From Shewanella eurypsychrophilus (GTDB lineage: Bacteria > Pseudomonadota > Gammaproteobacteria > Enterobacterales > Shewanellaceae), in assembly GCF_007004545.3 (NCBI RefSeq), contig NZ_CP045503.2, forward strand, positions 714,501 to 778,500: a stretch of 64,000 bases of DNA, written 5' to 3'. Made by a program: the position numbers and the translations under genes. This document shows positions 42,452 to 53,259 of the stretch, one piece after another. Under the pieces are notes generated by a model, which was not told the DNA's origin, did no database searches, and saw nothing but the letters and a program-made list of their open reading frames with translations. Positions within the stretch are counted from its first letter, which is position 1, and each line of letters begins with the position of its first letter.

Positions 42452-45274
42452 TTACAGTAAAGGCTTAAGAAAGCGAGCCGTATGAGATTCAGTGTGCTTA
42501 GCGACGTCCTCTGGTGTGCCACTCACTAGAATCGATCCACCTCCAGCCCCGCCTTCAGGACCTAAATCAATGATCCAATCTGCAGTTTTAATCACATCTA
42601 AGTTGTGTTCAATCACTACGATGGTATTGCCGTGGGATTTTAAGCGGTGTAATACATCGAGTAGCAGCTGAATATCGGCAAAATGTAAACCTGTGGTGGG
42701 TTCGTCGAGAATATACAAGGTTTGCCCTGTATCACGCTTCGAAAGTTCTTTCGCCAGTTTGACTCGCTGCGCCTCACCACCCGATAAGGTGGTCGCACTC
42801 TGTCCTAAGCTTATATAAGACAGGCCAACTTCCATTAGCATTTGCAGTTTTCGTGAAATGGCAGGTACAGCATCGAAGAATATGCGTGCTTCTTCTACTG
42901 TCATAGAGAGTACTTCATGGATACTCTTACCTTTATACCTAACCTCTAGTGTTTCACGGTTGTAGCGTTTGCTTTTACAGTTGTCACATGGCACGTATAC
43001 ATCGGGCAGAAAGTGCATTTCGACTTTGATTAAACCGTCGCCTTGACAGGCTTCACATCGGCCACCTTTCACATTGAAGGAGAAGCGTCCCGGTTTATAA
43101 CCACGGGTACGAGATTCTTGGGTGGCAGCAAACAATTCACGGATAGGAGTGAAAATGCCTGTATAGGTTGCTGGGTTCGATCTGGGTGTTCGGCCAATAG
43201 GGCTTTGATCTATGTCGACCACCTTATCGCAATGATCCATTCCCTTGATGCTCTTGTAGGGAGCCGGCTCGTCTACCGTTGCACCATTGAGTTGTCTATG
43301 GGCAATCTTGTAGAAGGTGTCATTGATCAGTGTAGATTTACCCGAACCAGAAACACCAGTAACACAGGTAAATAGGCCGACAGGAACAACTAAGTCGACA
43401 TCTTTTAAGTTGTTACCAGTAGCACCGAATAATTCAATAAGCTTGTTGCTGTCGTAAGCCACTCTTTCTTCGCTGATATGGATCTGCTTCTTTCCTGAAA
43501 GATACTGACCGGTAATTGATGCTTCACAGGCAAGAATGTCTTCTAGAGTACCGTCACAGATAACTTCTCCGCCATGAACGCCAGCCCCAGGGCCTATATC
43601 GATAACATGATCTGCCATTTTTATTGCGTCTTCATCATGTTCGACCACGATGACCGTGTTACCTAAGTCTCTTAAATGGATCAAGGTTTGTAGTAAGCGC
43701 TCGTTATCACGTTGGTGCAAACCGATAGAAGGTTCATCGAGGACATACATCACCCCAACGAGCCCGGCACCTATTTGACTGGCAAGACGAATACGTTGAG
43801 CTTCACCGCCGGATAAGGTATCTGCAGAGCGAGATAAACTCAGGTAGTTAAGGCCTACATTGACTAAGAAACCGAGTCTGTCACGTACCTCTTTGAGGAT
43901 TTTCTCGGCAATTTGCCCCTTCTGTCCAGGGAGATCTAAGTTGCTAAAATGCTCCATGGCTTCGCCGATAGACCACTCTGTGAGCGTCGGAAGGTTTAAA
44001 TCTTTAATAAATACATTTCTGGCTTCTTCGCGCAAACGCGACCCACCACAGCTTTTGCATGACTGAGTATTGATAAATTTAGCCAGCTCGTCACGGACGG
44101 CGTTAGATTCTGTCTCGCGATAGCGGCGATCCATATTATTAAGAATGCCTTCGAACGGGTGGTTACGAACCACGACATCGCCTCGGTCATTTATGTACTT
44201 GAAGGCAATGACCTCTTTGCCTGAGCCGTAAAGAACCAGTTTTTTAACTTCATCAGTGAGTTCTTGAAAAGGGACTTCGATATCAAACTTATAATGTTCG
44301 GCCAGTGAGCTGAGCATCTGAAAGTAGTAAAAATTGCGTCTATCCCAACCACGAATTGCGCCGCCAGCTAAGGAGAGTTCATCATTCATGATGACGCGTT
44401 CAGCATCAAAATATTGCTGCATGCCTAATCCATCACAGGTACCACAAGCCCCTGCAGGATTGTTGAATGAGAAAATTCTCGGCTCTAGCTCAGCCATAGA
44501 ATAGCCACACTGTGGGCAGGCAAAATTAGCTGAGAATAATAGCTCTTCAGTTTTATCACCTTCCATGCTGGTAACCGTTGCAATACCACCGGAGAGTTCC
44601 AATGCGGTTTCAAAGGATTCAGCTAGACGCTGCTTGATATCGTCACGGACTTTAAATCGATCGACGACCACTTCAATGGTGTGTTTTACATGTAGCTCTA
44701 GTTCTGGTGGATCGGTTAAGTCGCAGACATCACCATCGATACGGGCGCGGATAAAGCCCTGAGCCGCAAGGCTCTCGAGGAGTTTGACATGCTCGCCCTT
44801 GCGATTGTTGACCACTGGCGCAAGTAGCATCTGTCGGCTACCTTCTGGCAACTCGACAACTTTATCGACCATCTGGCTGACAGTTTGTGCAGCTAAAGGC
44901 TGTCCATGGGTTGGACAGCGTGGCTCGCCCACACGGGCGAATAACAAACGTAGATAATCATAGATCTCAGTGATCGTCCCTACGGTCGACCTTGGATTGT
45001 GTGATGTTGATTTTTGTTCGATGGATATCGCAGGACTTAGGCCTTCAATCAAATCGACATCGGGTTTTTCCATTAAACTTAAAAATTGGCGGGCATAGGC
45101 AGAGAGTGATTCGACGTAACGTCGCTGTCCTTCGGCATATAAAGTGTCGAAAGCCAAAGAGGATTTACCTGAGCCTGAAAGGCCGGTGATCACAATTAAC
45201 TTGTTTCTGGGGATCGTTAAGTCGATGTTTTTTAGATTGTGGGTGCGGGCGCCACGTACTTCAATCTTGTCCAT
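42452..45274 (-). CDS. uvrA: Excinuclease ABC subunit A
   Basis: A 940-residue damage-recognition ATPase of nucleotide excision repair. Two ABC modules are visible: walker [12 protein letters not shown] near residue 31-41 and [11 protein letters not shown] near 640, signatures LSGGEAQRI and [12 protein letters not shown], and [10 protein letters not shown]. Zinc modules CPQCGYSM...CGTCDG and CEACQGDG...[10 protein letters not shown] are intact. ATG 45274 ([19 protein letters not shown]) is the usual UvrA start; the frame extends 15 codons further. No clear LexA box was seen upstream. Confidence 0.97.
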   Translation of the reverse strand: MDKIEVRGARTHNLKNIDLTIPRNKLIVITGLSGSGKSSLAFDTLYAEGQRRYVESLSAYARQFLSLMEKPDVDLIEGLSPAISIEQKSTSHNPRSTVGTITEIYDYLRLLFARVGEPRCPTHGQPLAAQTVSQMVDKVVELPEGSRQMLLAPVVNNRKGEHVKLLESLAAQGFIRARIDGDVCDLTDPPELELHVKHTIEVVVDRFKVRDDIKQRLAESFETALELSGGIATVTSMEGDKTEELLFSANFACPQCGYSMAELEPRIFSFNNPAGACGTCDGLGMQQYFDAERVIMNDELSLAGGAIRGWDRRNFYYFQMLSSLAEHYKFDIEVPFQELTDEVKKLVLYGSGKEVIAFKYINDRGDVVVRNHPFEGILNNMDRRYRETESNAVRDELAKFINTQSCKSCGGSRLREEARNVFIKDLNLPTLTEWSIGEAMEHFSNLDLPGQKGQIAEKILKEVRDRLGFLVNVGLNYLSLSRSADTLSGGEAQRIRLASQIGAGLVGVMYVLDEPSIGLHQRDNERLLQTLIHLRDLGNTVIVVEHDEDAIKMADHVIDIGPGAGVHGGEVICDGTLEDILACEASITGQYLSGKKQIHISEERVAYDSNKLIELFGATGNNLKDVDLVVPVGLFTCVTGVSGSGKSTLINDTFYKIAHRQLNGATVDEPAPYKSIKGMDHCDKVVDIDQSPIGRTPRSNPATYTGIFTPIRELFAATQESRTRGYKPGRFSFNVKGGRCEACQGDGLIKVEMHFLPDVYVPCDNCKSKRYNRETLEVRYKGKSIHEVLSMTVEEARIFFDAVPAISRKLQMLMEVGLSYISLGQSATTLSGGEAQRVKLAKELSKRDTGQTLYILDEPTTGLHFADIQLLLDVLHRLKSHGNTIVVIEHNLDVIKTADWIIDLGPEGGAGGGSILVSGTPEDVAKHTESHTARFLKPLL

Positions 45275-45360
45275 CTGTCTCTCTATGGCCGAATAAAAAA
45301 GAGATCGATTATCGCACAAAAATGGATAAAAGCAGAGCAGCTTTAACTTTGTGCTTTGAG

Positions 45361-46085
45361 TTGCGAGGACGCTGCGCTACGAGTGCGTTCGCAGGCTCAC
45401 TGCGAGAACGGGAACCCGTTCCCTTCGAGTTCGCCAACAAGTTGGCAGCGAGATAAAAGCAAAATTTTGTCCTCGTAGCAGCTTTGCTGCGTTCTCGTAG
45501 GGCGAAGCCCGAACTCGAAGGCGCTTCTCAGCCGCTCTCGTATTCTCGTTGCTGCTTTTCTTCGAGGTCGTTCGCAGGCTCACTGCGAGAACGCTTCGCT
45601 TCGAGGTCGTTCGCAGGCTCACTGCGAGGACGCTGCGCTTTGAGGTCGTTCGCAGGCTCACTGCGAGAACGCTGCGCTTCGAGTGCGTTCGCAGGCTCAC
45701 CGCGAGAACGCTGCGCTTCGAGGTCGTTCGCAGGCTCACTGCGAGAACGCTGCGCTTCGAGGTCGTTCGCAGGCTCACAGCGAGAACGCTTCGCTTCGAG
45801 GTCATTCGCAGGCTCTCTGCGAGAACGCTTCGCTTCGAGGTCGTTCGCAGGCTCACTGCGAGGACGCTGCGCTACGAGAACGGGAACCAGTTCCCTTCGA
45901 GTTCGCCAACAAGTTGGCTGCGAGCAAGAGAAAAAGCTTTTCGCTTCTGACTTTTCTTTTCCTCGTAGTCGCATAGCGACGTTCTCGTAGGGCGAAGCCC
46001 GAACTCGCGTCCTCGAAGGCGCTTTCCAGCCGTTCTCGCAGTGACGAAGTCACGTTCTCGCATCAGCTTTGCTGCGCGCTCGTAG
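45361..46085. repeat. Palindromic-module array 3
   Basis: The largest of the three arrays, between the divergent uvrA and MFS genes. It contains the GGGAACCAGTTCCC/GGGAACCCGTTCCC, GCCAACAAGTTGGC, CAGCTTTGCTG, GGGCGAAGCCC and TGACGAAGTCA palindromes joined by CTCG/CGAG. Its core is a 39-bp tandem repeat at 45561-45872. Long ORFs exist on both strands only because 39 is a multiple of 3. Confidence 0.85.
45561..45872. repeat. 39-bp tandem repeat, eight copies
   Basis: Eight copies start at 45561, 45600, 45639, 45678, 45717, 45756, 45795 and 45834. Each reads roughly TTCGAGGTCGTTCGCAGG then CTCACTGCGAGAACGCTGCGC. GCAGGCTCACTGC forms the palindrome, and single-base variants distinguish the copies (CACAGC, CTCTGC, TGCG for GTCG). 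Confidence 0.9.
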
Positions 46086-46200
46086 GACTAAGTCACATTT
46101 TTACAGCTTTCTAAGCTGCATTCAGTTAGCTCCTTTGCGCTTGTAAACAGCTTCGTGATAATATGCGCGACTTATTTATGAATTCAGATCAGGGCGGAAC

Positions 46201-47568
46201 ATGGCCAATAACGGACTCTCAAAGACTGAGAAAAAAGTCGCGTTTTCTTTAGCCAGTGTATTTGGTTTACGCATGATGGGCTTGTTTATGATCATGCCTG
46301 TTTTTGCACTCTATGGGCAGCACTTAGAAGGGTTTTCACCTCTCTGGGTGGGGATTGCCATCGGTGCATACGGTTTGACGCAAGCAGCATTACAGATCCC
46401 AATGGGGATTTTGTCTGACAAATATGGTCGTAAACCTATTATCCTTATTGGTTTACTGGTATTTGCTTTGGGAAGCCTAGTTGCTGCCAATGCCGACACC
46501 ATCTACGGCGTGGTCGCTGGCCGTGCTATTCAAGGAATGGGGGCTATTGCTGCTGCCGTATTGGCTTTAGCGGCCGATTTAACGCGAGATGAACAGCGCA
46601 CTAAAGTGATGGCCGTTATTGGCATGTGCATTGGTTTCTCATTTGCGTTGTCCTTATTGGTCGGGCCGATAGTTGCTCAGCACTTAGGTCTATCAGGCAT
46701 ATTTGCAATCACCGCAGGTTTAGCTGTGTTAGGTATGATTATCGTGCAGGTCTTAGTGCCGAATCCGATATCTCAAGCGCCTAAAGGTGATACGGTCGCG
46801 ACGCCAACGAAGCTAAAGGCGATGTTGAAGGACCCACAGCTGTTTAGACTCGATGCTGGGATCTTCATTCTTCACCTTGTCTTAACGGCTGTATTTGTTG
46901 CCTTGCCACTGGATTTAGTCGATGCAGGATTGATAAAAGAGAAGCATTGGATGCTGTACTTCCCAGCGTTTGTTGCTGCATTTATCTTAATGGTGCCCTT
47001 GATAATCATCGGGGTGAAGAAGAAAAATACTAAGGCGACATTTCAGGTAGCCCTGATGATCATGATGGTCGCTCTTGGGGCTATGGCATTATTTTCCAAT
47101 AATTTGATGGTACTCAGTATCGCCGTGGTGCTCTTCTTTACTGGCTTTAACTATTTAGAAGCTTCATTGCCAAGTTTGATTGCCAAATTCTGCCCCGTCG
47201 GAGATAAAGGCTCTGCGATGGGCGTTTACTCTACCAGTCAGTTTCTCGGGGCTTTTTGCGGTGGCTTACTCGGCGGTGGCGCCTACCAGTTAGTTGGCGC
47301 CGAAGGTGTGTTTGCGGTCGCACTTGTCTTGATGGCGATATGGCTATTTTTGACCCTTGGCATGGAAAACCCCGTGCTACTCAAGAGCTATACCCTTGAA
47401 GCGACAGTAGAAGGTAAAGAACAGGCTAGAGAGATGGCGACTCAGTTATCTCAACTTGCCGGGGTTGCAGAAGCTATCGTTGTGTTGGAAGAGAAAGTCG
47501 CTTATTTAAAAGTTGATGAGCATTTCGATTTAAGAGAGGCGCGAGCTGTGTTAGGCTCTGTCAGTTAA
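46201..47568 (+). CDS. MFS transporter, YajR-like
   Basis: A 455-residue protein with twelve hydrophobic helices and the MFS motif GILSDKYGRKP between helices 2 and 3. The soluble C-terminal ~65 residues (EQAREMATQLSQLAGVAEAIVVLEEKVAYLKVDEHFDLREARAVL) form a ferredoxin-like YAM domain as in E. coli YajR. Substrate unknown; drug-efflux annotation is common but unsupported here. It lies 77 bp before ssb. Confidence 0.88.
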   Translation: MANNGLSKTEKKVAFSLASVFGLRMMGLFMIMPVFALYGQHLEGFSPLWVGIAIGAYGLTQAALQIPMGILSDKYGRKPIILIGLLVFALGSLVAANADTIYGVVAGRAIQGMGAIAAAVLALAADLTRDEQRTKVMAVIGMCIGFSFALSLLVGPIVAQHLGLSGIFAITAGLAVLGMIIVQVLVPNPISQAPKGDTVATPTKLKAMLKDPQLFRLDAGIFILHLVLTAVFVALPLDLVDAGLIKEKHWMLYFPAFVAAFILMVPLIIIGVKKKNTKATFQVALMIMMVALGAMALFSNNLMVLSIAVVLFFTGFNYLEASLPSLIAKFCPVGDKGSAMGVYSTSQFLGAFCGGLLGGGAYQLVGAEGVFAVALVLMAIWLFLTLGMENPVLLKSYTLEATVEGKEQAREMATQLSQLAGVAEAIVVLEEKVAYLKVDEHFDLREARAVLGSVS

Positions 47569-47645
47569 CTGGTTTGTTCGATGATTTTATCTCGAATTAA
47601 GCTCAGATTTTATAGTATTTAGTAAGAATATCTCAGGAGATTTCA

Positions 47646-48374
47646 ATGGCCAGTCGTGGTGTCAATAAGGTAATTTTGGTCGGTAACTTAGGGAAAGACC
47701 CTGAAGTTCGTTACATGCCAAATGGCAATGCCGTAGCCAACTTTACAGTGGCGACGAGTGAGTCTTGGAAAGACCAACAAGGTCAACAACAAGAGCGCAC
47801 CGAGTGGCACAATATCGTCATGTACCGTCGCTTAGCTGAAGTTGCTGGCGAGTACCTGAAGAAAGGCTCAAAGGTCTATATCGAAGGCAAATTGCAAACG
47901 AGTAAGTGGCAAGATCAGTCTACCGGTCAAGACCGTTATAAGACTGAGATCAATGCTAACGAAATGCAGATGTTAGATAGCCGAGGTCAAGGTGGCGGTC
48001 AGCAAGGTGGCTATGGTCAGCAACAGGGCCAGCAGCAGGGCGGTCAGCAGTCTGGTGGTTACGGACAGCAGGCACCTCAGCAGCGTCAGTCAGCACCACA
48101 GCAAGGTGGCTACAACCAACAAAACGGTCAGCAGTCAGCTCCGCAAGGTGGTTATCAGTCGCAAGGCGGTCAACAGCAGCAGGCTGCACCACAGCAAGCA
48201 CCAGCTTATGCACCTAAGCCTCAGCAATCCGCTCAAGCAGCGCCACAGCAAGCCGCACCTAAGGCTGCTCCGCAGCAGCGTCCTGCACCAACGCCGCAGC
48301 CTCAAGGTCAACAGCCTCAGCAGAACTTCACACCAGATCTAGATGACGGTTGGGATGACGATATCCCGTTCTAG
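47646..48374 (+). CDS. ssb: Single-stranded DNA-binding protein
   Basis: A 242-residue SSB that coats ssDNA in replication, repair and recombination. The OB fold is at 1-110 ([54 protein letters not shown]). A very long Gln/Gly/Pro-rich linker follows (about 117-228), and the tail is the acidic [10 protein letters not shown] that recruits partner proteins. The linker makes it considerably longer than E. coli SSB (178 aa). Confidence 0.96.
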   Translation: MASRGVNKVILVGNLGKDPEVRYMPNGNAVANFTVATSESWKDQQGQQQERTEWHNIVMYRRLAEVAGEYLKKGSKVYIEGKLQTSKWQDQSTGQDRYKTEINANEMQMLDSRGQGGGQQGGYGQQQGQQQGGQQSGGYGQQAPQQRQSAPQQGGYNQQNGQQSAPQGGYQSQGGQQQQAAPQQAPAYAPKPQQSAQAAPQQAAPKAAPQQRPAPTPQPQGQQPQQNFTPDLDDGWDDDIPF

Positions 48375-48420
48375 CCCAGAACTTTTAAAAAGTGTAAAGT
48401 TAAAGCTCAAACCATATATG

Positions 48421-48448
48421 AACCCAGCATAAAAGCTGGGTTTTTTTT
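48421..48448 (+). terminator. ssb terminator
   Basis: AACCCAGC and GCTGGGTT form an 8-bp stem with a 6-nt loop (ATAAAA), followed by a run of T. Confidence 0.9.
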
Positions 48449-48680
48449 GGCCTTTCAAAATGTGGCCTATCTGTGACGCTTAATTTAATGGACCAAGGTT
48501 AAATTGATAGTTTTGATAGCCGTAAACCAGTATCGGTACGGTAGTAATAAGTATTATTTTCAATTATTTGCGCGAGTGGTTAGTACATGTTGATAATGTT
48601 AGTTCGTGAGAGTCGTATCTCAGATATTAGAAGGTCAAACGTGTAATATCTGAATATCAAAGTAGTTAAATAGGGCATTT

Positions 48681-49661
48681 ATGGATCTTAAGTTATCTAA
48701 ATTAGATTATTTCACGTTACAAGTTTTAGTAGGACTTTATGAACTAAAAAGTGGGACATGTTTAGCGGCTAAATTAGATGTGGCGCAACCTAAGGTGAGT
48801 AGGGCCTTAAGTACTATTAGAGAGGTGTTTGATGATGAAATGTTTGTCCGTAAGCAATATGGGTTTGAGCCGAATGAATTGGCAGCAAAAATTTACCCAA
48901 TAGCCAAGGTGGTGATTGATGCTTATTTACAAGTACAACGCGCATCACAGGACAATTTAGAGCAAAAGAAAACGATTAATATAGCAACACTAGACTATAA
49001 CACCAATTTTTTGCATCAAAGTGTACTGGAAGTATCGAAGAAGTTAGGGATCACTAGTGTTATTAATATGGTGCCATGGAATGATGATATCCAAAAGCAG
49101 ATCACATCGGGCAAGGTGGATTACGCAATAACGGTCAATCCTCCAGAAAATAATTTATTAAGGACTGAACTTCTTGCAGAAGTTAAGAGGTTTTACATAA
49201 TAGCAAGAAAAGGTCATCCTATTTTCGATAAGTCATTTGGTTATGCAGACTTGATTTCAAACAGTTTTGTGCTTATTAACTATGCAAGAATAGGTCTGAA
49301 AAAACGAGCGATAGAACTATATGTAGAAAAGCATGGTGGAGAGATGGATGTTGTTTTAAAAACCAACAACTTGCACTATGCTTTAGATTATCTGGTTAAT
49401 AATGACAGTATCTGTATCGCTGCCACTGAAAGTATCTTGGAACACATTATTACTAGGGAGGGGTTACAATACCAAGACACGACAGAATTTTGGGTTACTC
49501 AGGTCATTCCCAGTTTAGATTTATCCGCTCAAAAAAGCGTCCAATATTTACAAGGAAGGCTAGAGGGTGATACTACTTTTTTTAATGAGCTGGTTATAAC
49601 AATGAAGCAAAGGCTAGAATATTTACAGAAAACGGTATGTAATCACAATCAAAATAATTAA
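48681..49661 (+). CDS. LysR-type regulator, paralogue 1 flanking the decaheme gene
   Basis: A 326-residue regulator. The helix-turn-helix region KLDYFTLQVLVGLYELKSGTCLAAKLDVAQPKVSRALSTIRE is followed by FVRKQYGFEPNELAAKIYPIAK, which matches the second LysR at 52291-53259 (FIRKKHGLIPNEFTGKIYPLAK). The effector domain is present (TINIATLDYNT, QKQITSGKVDYAITV). It converges on the decaheme cytochrome gene. It probably belongs to a Shewanella-type LysR group that accompanies multiheme cytochrome or reductase genes (inference). Confidence 0.85.
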   Translation: MDLKLSKLDYFTLQVLVGLYELKSGTCLAAKLDVAQPKVSRALSTIREVFDDEMFVRKQYGFEPNELAAKIYPIAKVVIDAYLQVQRASQDNLEQKKTINIATLDYNTNFLHQSVLEVSKKLGITSVINMVPWNDDIQKQITSGKVDYAITVNPPENNLLRTELLAEVKRFYIIARKGHPIFDKSFGYADLISNSFVLINYARIGLKKRAIELYVEKHGGEMDVVLKTNNLHYALDYLVNNDSICIAATESILEHIITREGLQYQDTTEFWVTQVIPSLDLSAQKSVQYLQGRLEGDTTFFNELVITMKQRLEYLQKTVCNHNQNN

Positions 49662-49726
49662 ACCGTGACGAGTGGATAGAAAACCAACCGAATTCGGTTG
49701 GCTAGTATGGTTAATAGTAAAGCCGA

Positions 49727-52015
49727 TTATTTACTATGATAGCCTTCTATTTTCTCTTGAGAGTGACAAACACTACAGGCTTCTACCGTTGGGGTACCAT
49801 CAAAGCTGGCATTACCAGAACTGATGGTGTGCTGCTTGGCTGACTCAGACGTATGACAAGATAGGCAAGTCGCTGCCGCAGGGCTGATAAAGGTGTCGAT
49901 GACATTGTTATGGCGTACTAATACCGGTGTCGTTTGTTCTACCTTATCTAAATTAAAGCTATCTTCAACATGGCATGAAAGACAGTTAGATTTGCCCGCA
50001 GGATAATTAATATCTGAAAAATCCATTGAAGGTCTACCAGAGTAATTATTTATCCCTTTAGCTCCACGTGTACCACTATGGATACCATGAACCATAAGTT
50101 TATAGTCAAATGCGTAAGCAATCGCTTCAGGCAATTGAGCATCGACTCGTATCATGCCTACTTTGCGAGGAGAGTTGGGGTTGTGACAAGTAAGACAGCC
50201 ACCTTCTTGATATGTAACACCATGATGTTTTAATGCGCCGAATCCTTTCGTTTCGATAGTCTCACCAGTCCAATCTTCATCATGATGCCAAGTATCATCG
50301 TCCATGATGAGCGTTACCGCTGCATCATTAAGCTCGTTGTGACAAGCCGTACATTTACTATCATCAATCACTTGTCTACGTGCTACAGCAGAATAATTAT
50401 CTGCAGATTCAGTTACTACACCATCTGTATTAAATGCGGCTGAAACAGCATTTGGGGTAACGGTATAAATATTCTCTTGACCGCCACTGGCTGCACTTTC
50501 AATACAAGAGGTGAACTCTCCACTATCTTTGTTGAAGCAAAGCTCACCGTCTAGTACTAACGTACCAGAATAGGCTTCAACTATGGTTGAAGGTAATTTA
50601 TCCGTTACAGTCACTGTCGTTACTCCGGTCGCTACGTCATAGCTTACGACACTGCCTTTTTCTGCGTTGTCGCTAACGATATCGAAGTAGATCGCACCAA
50701 AGTCAGTTTCTCCATTTTGAGGCATTCTGCTGAAGCTATCATCTTGGTTACCAAATATTGCCTTAACGAAGAACTCTGGGTAGATAACTGAAATATGGTT
50801 GTAAGATAAGTACTCTAGTTTAGTTGGGTCAACAGCGGCCCCATCCATTAATACCTTGAGCTCAATACTGGCTTGTCCAGCATTTTGGCCATAGGTATAC
50901 CCAGATACTTGCATATCAAGTAATTCAATATTAAAGCGTTGCTTTACATTATCGGCCAGAGATTTAATGTTTAGATGTGAATGAGCTACATCGACAGAAG
51001 TGGATGTATGACATTGAACACATGAACCTGTTGGGTATCCAGCTTCATGCATTGGACGTTCAATTGTAGTCACTGAGTCATGACATGCTCGACAAGTATT
51101 CTCAGACGGGTATTGGGTGAAGTAGTTCCATTGAGGAAGTGATTCACTTTCCTGATGACAGGTATCGCAGTTGATTGCTGACTGCGGATAGTTATTCGCT
51201 CCACCGTCAGCTTTCAACTCAATATGTGCACTATGGACTAAACGGGTGAAGACATTTTCCTCACCCATGTGGCCTTTATTGTCATTGTGGCAAGTGTTGC
51301 ATGACTCTAATGTATTATAAGTACCGCCATGATAGATGTTGCCAAAGTCAGCATGGCAGCTAATACATGTTTGACCATCAACCATCTCGCGGCTAACTAA
51401 ACCATCTTCAATGGTGATGTCGCCATTTTGGCTGAAATCGTACACGAGATTGACATTAGGCACTTTATCCCCGTTCGAGAATGTCCATTTGGTGGACAGT
51501 AATAACCTTTGAGTTGCCAGTTCATCGTAGTTAATTGCTTTAACGGGAGTCGTATCACCAAAAGAGCTGTCCAGTGGGATTGAAAAAGTATATTGGTAAG
51601 AGCCATTTTGGTAATCAATAAGCTCTCCTTTACATGAAGGGGTAGCGCCTGGAGCTCCAGAGCAATCTGCACCATAGGCTAACCATTGTGGTGCTTCTCC
51701 GGTTACCTCATCTGCTGGCATCAGTTGGTGCATATAGAAACCAATATTGGCATCAGTGAGTCCAATAACTGGGATCTCATTTTCATTCAGTGCGGTAATC
51801 AACACACTTGTAACTTGCTCTGAGTTAATGGAAACGTTATCAACCGTTAAGTTGAGGGCGTTCGCCGTGCGGACGGTGATGAGTCCGTCATTGCCGTTGT
51901 TTCCGTTATCTCCATCATTTCCGTCTTTGCCGTCATTACCATCGCTTCCACACCCATAAAGGCATCCGCTCATGAATAAGGCAGATATAATTATTTTCTT
52001 ATTGGTATTCATCAT
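49727..52015 (-). CDS. OmcA/MtrC family decaheme c-type cytochrome
   Basis: A 762-residue outer-membrane lipoprotein. The lipobox region is MSGCLYGC, then a collagen-like Gly/Asn/Asp linker (GNDGKDGNDGDNGNNG) typical of the family. Ten CxxCH motifs are visible, in two groups of five: CISCH, CNTCH, CDTCH, CRACH, CVQCH and CTACH, CLTCH, CLSCH, CLSCH, CSVCH. A long beta-rich segment separates the groups, as in MtrC and OmcA. It would carry electrons to extracellular acceptors (metal oxides, flavins). No mtrA/mtrB genes lie beside it, so it must use a barrel conduit encoded elsewhere. Confidence 0.92.
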   Translation of the reverse strand: MMNTNKKIIISALFMSGCLYGCGSDGNDGKDGNDGDNGNNGNDGLITVRTANALNLTVDNVSINSEQVTSVLITALNENEIPVIGLTDANIGFYMHQLMPADEVTGEAPQWLAYGADCSGAPGATPSCKGELIDYQNGSYQYTFSIPLDSSFGDTTPVKAINYDELATQRLLLSTKWTFSNGDKVPNVNLVYDFSQNGDITIEDGLVSREMVDGQTCISCHADFGNIYHGGTYNTLESCNTCHNDNKGHMGEENVFTRLVHSAHIELKADGGANNYPQSAINCDTCHQESESLPQWNYFTQYPSENTCRACHDSVTTIERPMHEAGYPTGSCVQCHTSTSVDVAHSHLNIKSLADNVKQRFNIELLDMQVSGYTYGQNAGQASIELKVLMDGAAVDPTKLEYLSYNHISVIYPEFFVKAIFGNQDDSFSRMPQNGETDFGAIYFDIVSDNAEKGSVVSYDVATGVTTVTVTDKLPSTIVEAYSGTLVLDGELCFNKDSGEFTSCIESAASGGQENIYTVTPNAVSAAFNTDGVVTESADNYSAVARRQVIDDSKCTACHNELNDAAVTLIMDDDTWHHDEDWTGETIETKGFGALKHHGVTYQEGGCLTCHNPNSPRKVGMIRVDAQLPEAIAYAFDYKLMVHGIHSGTRGAKGINNYSGRPSMDFSDINYPAGKSNCLSCHVEDSFNLDKVEQTTPVLVRHNNVIDTFISPAAATCLSCHTSESAKQHTISSGNASFDGTPTVEACSVCHSQEKIEGYHSK

Positions 52016-52084
52016 CTACTCTCTAATTAATTTATAATGTTACTATTTACAGGAGTAATTTATATAAAAAATGAATGGGTTAAA

Positions 52085-52102
52085 TAGTGTGGAATCACAC
52101 TA
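52085..52102. promoter_or_regulatory. Palindrome upstream of the decaheme gene
   Basis: TAGTGTG and CACACTA form 7-bp inverted arms with a 4-bp spacer, 70 bp upstream of the cytochrome start. The spacing does not fit CRP. It could be a LysR or other operator. Confidence 0.45.
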
Positions 52103-52290
52103 AGTGAAAGATAAATGATTATTTTCCATAAAGGTTAACTAGGTTTGTTTTTTAAAAGTCGATTATTGGAAATATAAAATGTGAAAATCTAAACATATTA
52201 TATGTCGTAACTGGTGTTTAATGTTGTAAGTGTCAGTTGAACATAATTTGTTAACTATGTTTTTGTAAATCATGTTGAAAGGTTACTGAG

Positions 52291-53259
52291 TTAGCTTAAC
52301 GTTGAGTTGAATAAGTTCTTGATAGAATCAGCTAACCATTGCAAGTTCGGTTTTTTATTATTTCTGTTGTGCACAAGGTAAAGTGTTGGGGGTGTTATTT
52401 TTTCATAAAAATTATTAGTTTCTACTTTTGAAAGTTTACAGGCATGGAGATCTGGCATACTGTTTATTACATTGTAAATAGAACCGAATGGCAGCAGTGT
52501 GATGGCATTTCGCTCTCGTAAACAGTCAAATAAACTATAGGCACCAGATACTTCAACCTCAATGTTTAAGTCTATGTTATTCTGGATGCAGTACTCCTTA
52601 AACTTATTCTTATTAGGTATTACAGAACCAATATTGCAATCAATAAATGGGTACTTTGAAATTGAGTTTAAATTTATCTCTTTCTTTAGCAGTGGATGGT
52701 TGTGATCACATATCAAGTAAAGAGAGTCAAGTTTAGCAAGAGGGGTTGAGATCAGGTTTTTGTCAAAAGATATCATTACATCATAGTTATCACTACTGCA
52801 TATTCCAAAGTCAGTTTTCCCAGATGTTACATCATCAATAGAAGACCTTCCCCATTGAGAAATGTTGAAGCTCAATTTACAATTGTCATTGTTAATCATT
52901 GACAGTAGTATCTTTGGGAAAGGGAATGAAATAATATCTGGTGCAGATATTTCAAAGTGACTAAGATCGTTGTTAGTTTCGCCGCCGCTACTGATTTTTT
53001 GTAACTCTGAGCAGCACGATAAAATTTGTTTTGCTAATGGGTAAATTTTACCAGTAAATTCATTGGGGATTAGGCCATGCTTTTTCCTAATGAAAAGTTC
53101 GTTCCCCAGTACTTCCCTAGTATGTTTGAGGCATCGGCTTACCTTAGGTGCGGAAATGTTTAACTTGTTAGAAACTTTTGTCACCGATCTCATTTCATAC
53201 AGATTGACGAGAATGTTTATACTTAAAAAGTCTAAATTGCTAAAGGAAATACTATTCAT
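52291..53259 (-). CDS. LysR-type regulator, paralogue 2 flanking the decaheme gene
   Basis: A 322-residue regulator paralogous to 48681-49661 over the DNA-binding half (NLDFLSINILVNLYEMRSVTKVSNKLNISAPKVSRCLKHTRE). The effector-binding half is more diverged and AT-rich (DVTSGKTDFGICSS). ATG 53259 is preferred over TTG 53286. It is transcribed in the same direction as the decaheme gene, with 275 bp between, and away from the nrfBCD-type operon. Confidence 0.85.
   Translation of the reverse strand: MNSISFSNLDFLSINILVNLYEMRSVTKVSNKLNISAPKVSRCLKHTREVLGNELFIRKKHGLIPNEFTGKIYPLAKQILSCCSELQKISSGGETNNDLSHFEISAPDIISFPFPKILLSMINNDNCKLSFNISQWGRSSIDDVTSGKTDFGICSSDNYDVMISFDKNLISTPLAKLDSLYLICDHNHPLLKKEINLNSISKYPFIDCNIGSVIPNKNKFKEYCIQNNIDLNIEVEVSGAYSLFDCLRERNAITLLPFGSIYNVINSMPDLHACKLSKVETNNFYEKITPPTLYLVHNRNNKKPNLQWLADSIKNLFNSTLS

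Noticed and set aside
45275..45360. LexA (SOS) box upstream of uvrA
   Set aside because: No CTG-N10-CAG palindrome was found in this short stretch before the repeat array.
45561..45872. Possible CRISPR array
   Set aside because: The 39-bp units are contiguous with no unique spacers, and no cas genes are present.
45377..45990. Long ORFs on both strands with repeated Arg/Leu/Ser-rich units (e.g. RRLTARTLRFEVV)
   Set aside because: They result from a 39-bp tandem repeat with no stops. Five overlapping frames are open at once and no ribosome-binding site or family match exists.
52085..52102. CRP site upstream of the decaheme gene
   Set aside because: TGTG and CACA are 4 bp apart instead of the 8 expected for CRP.
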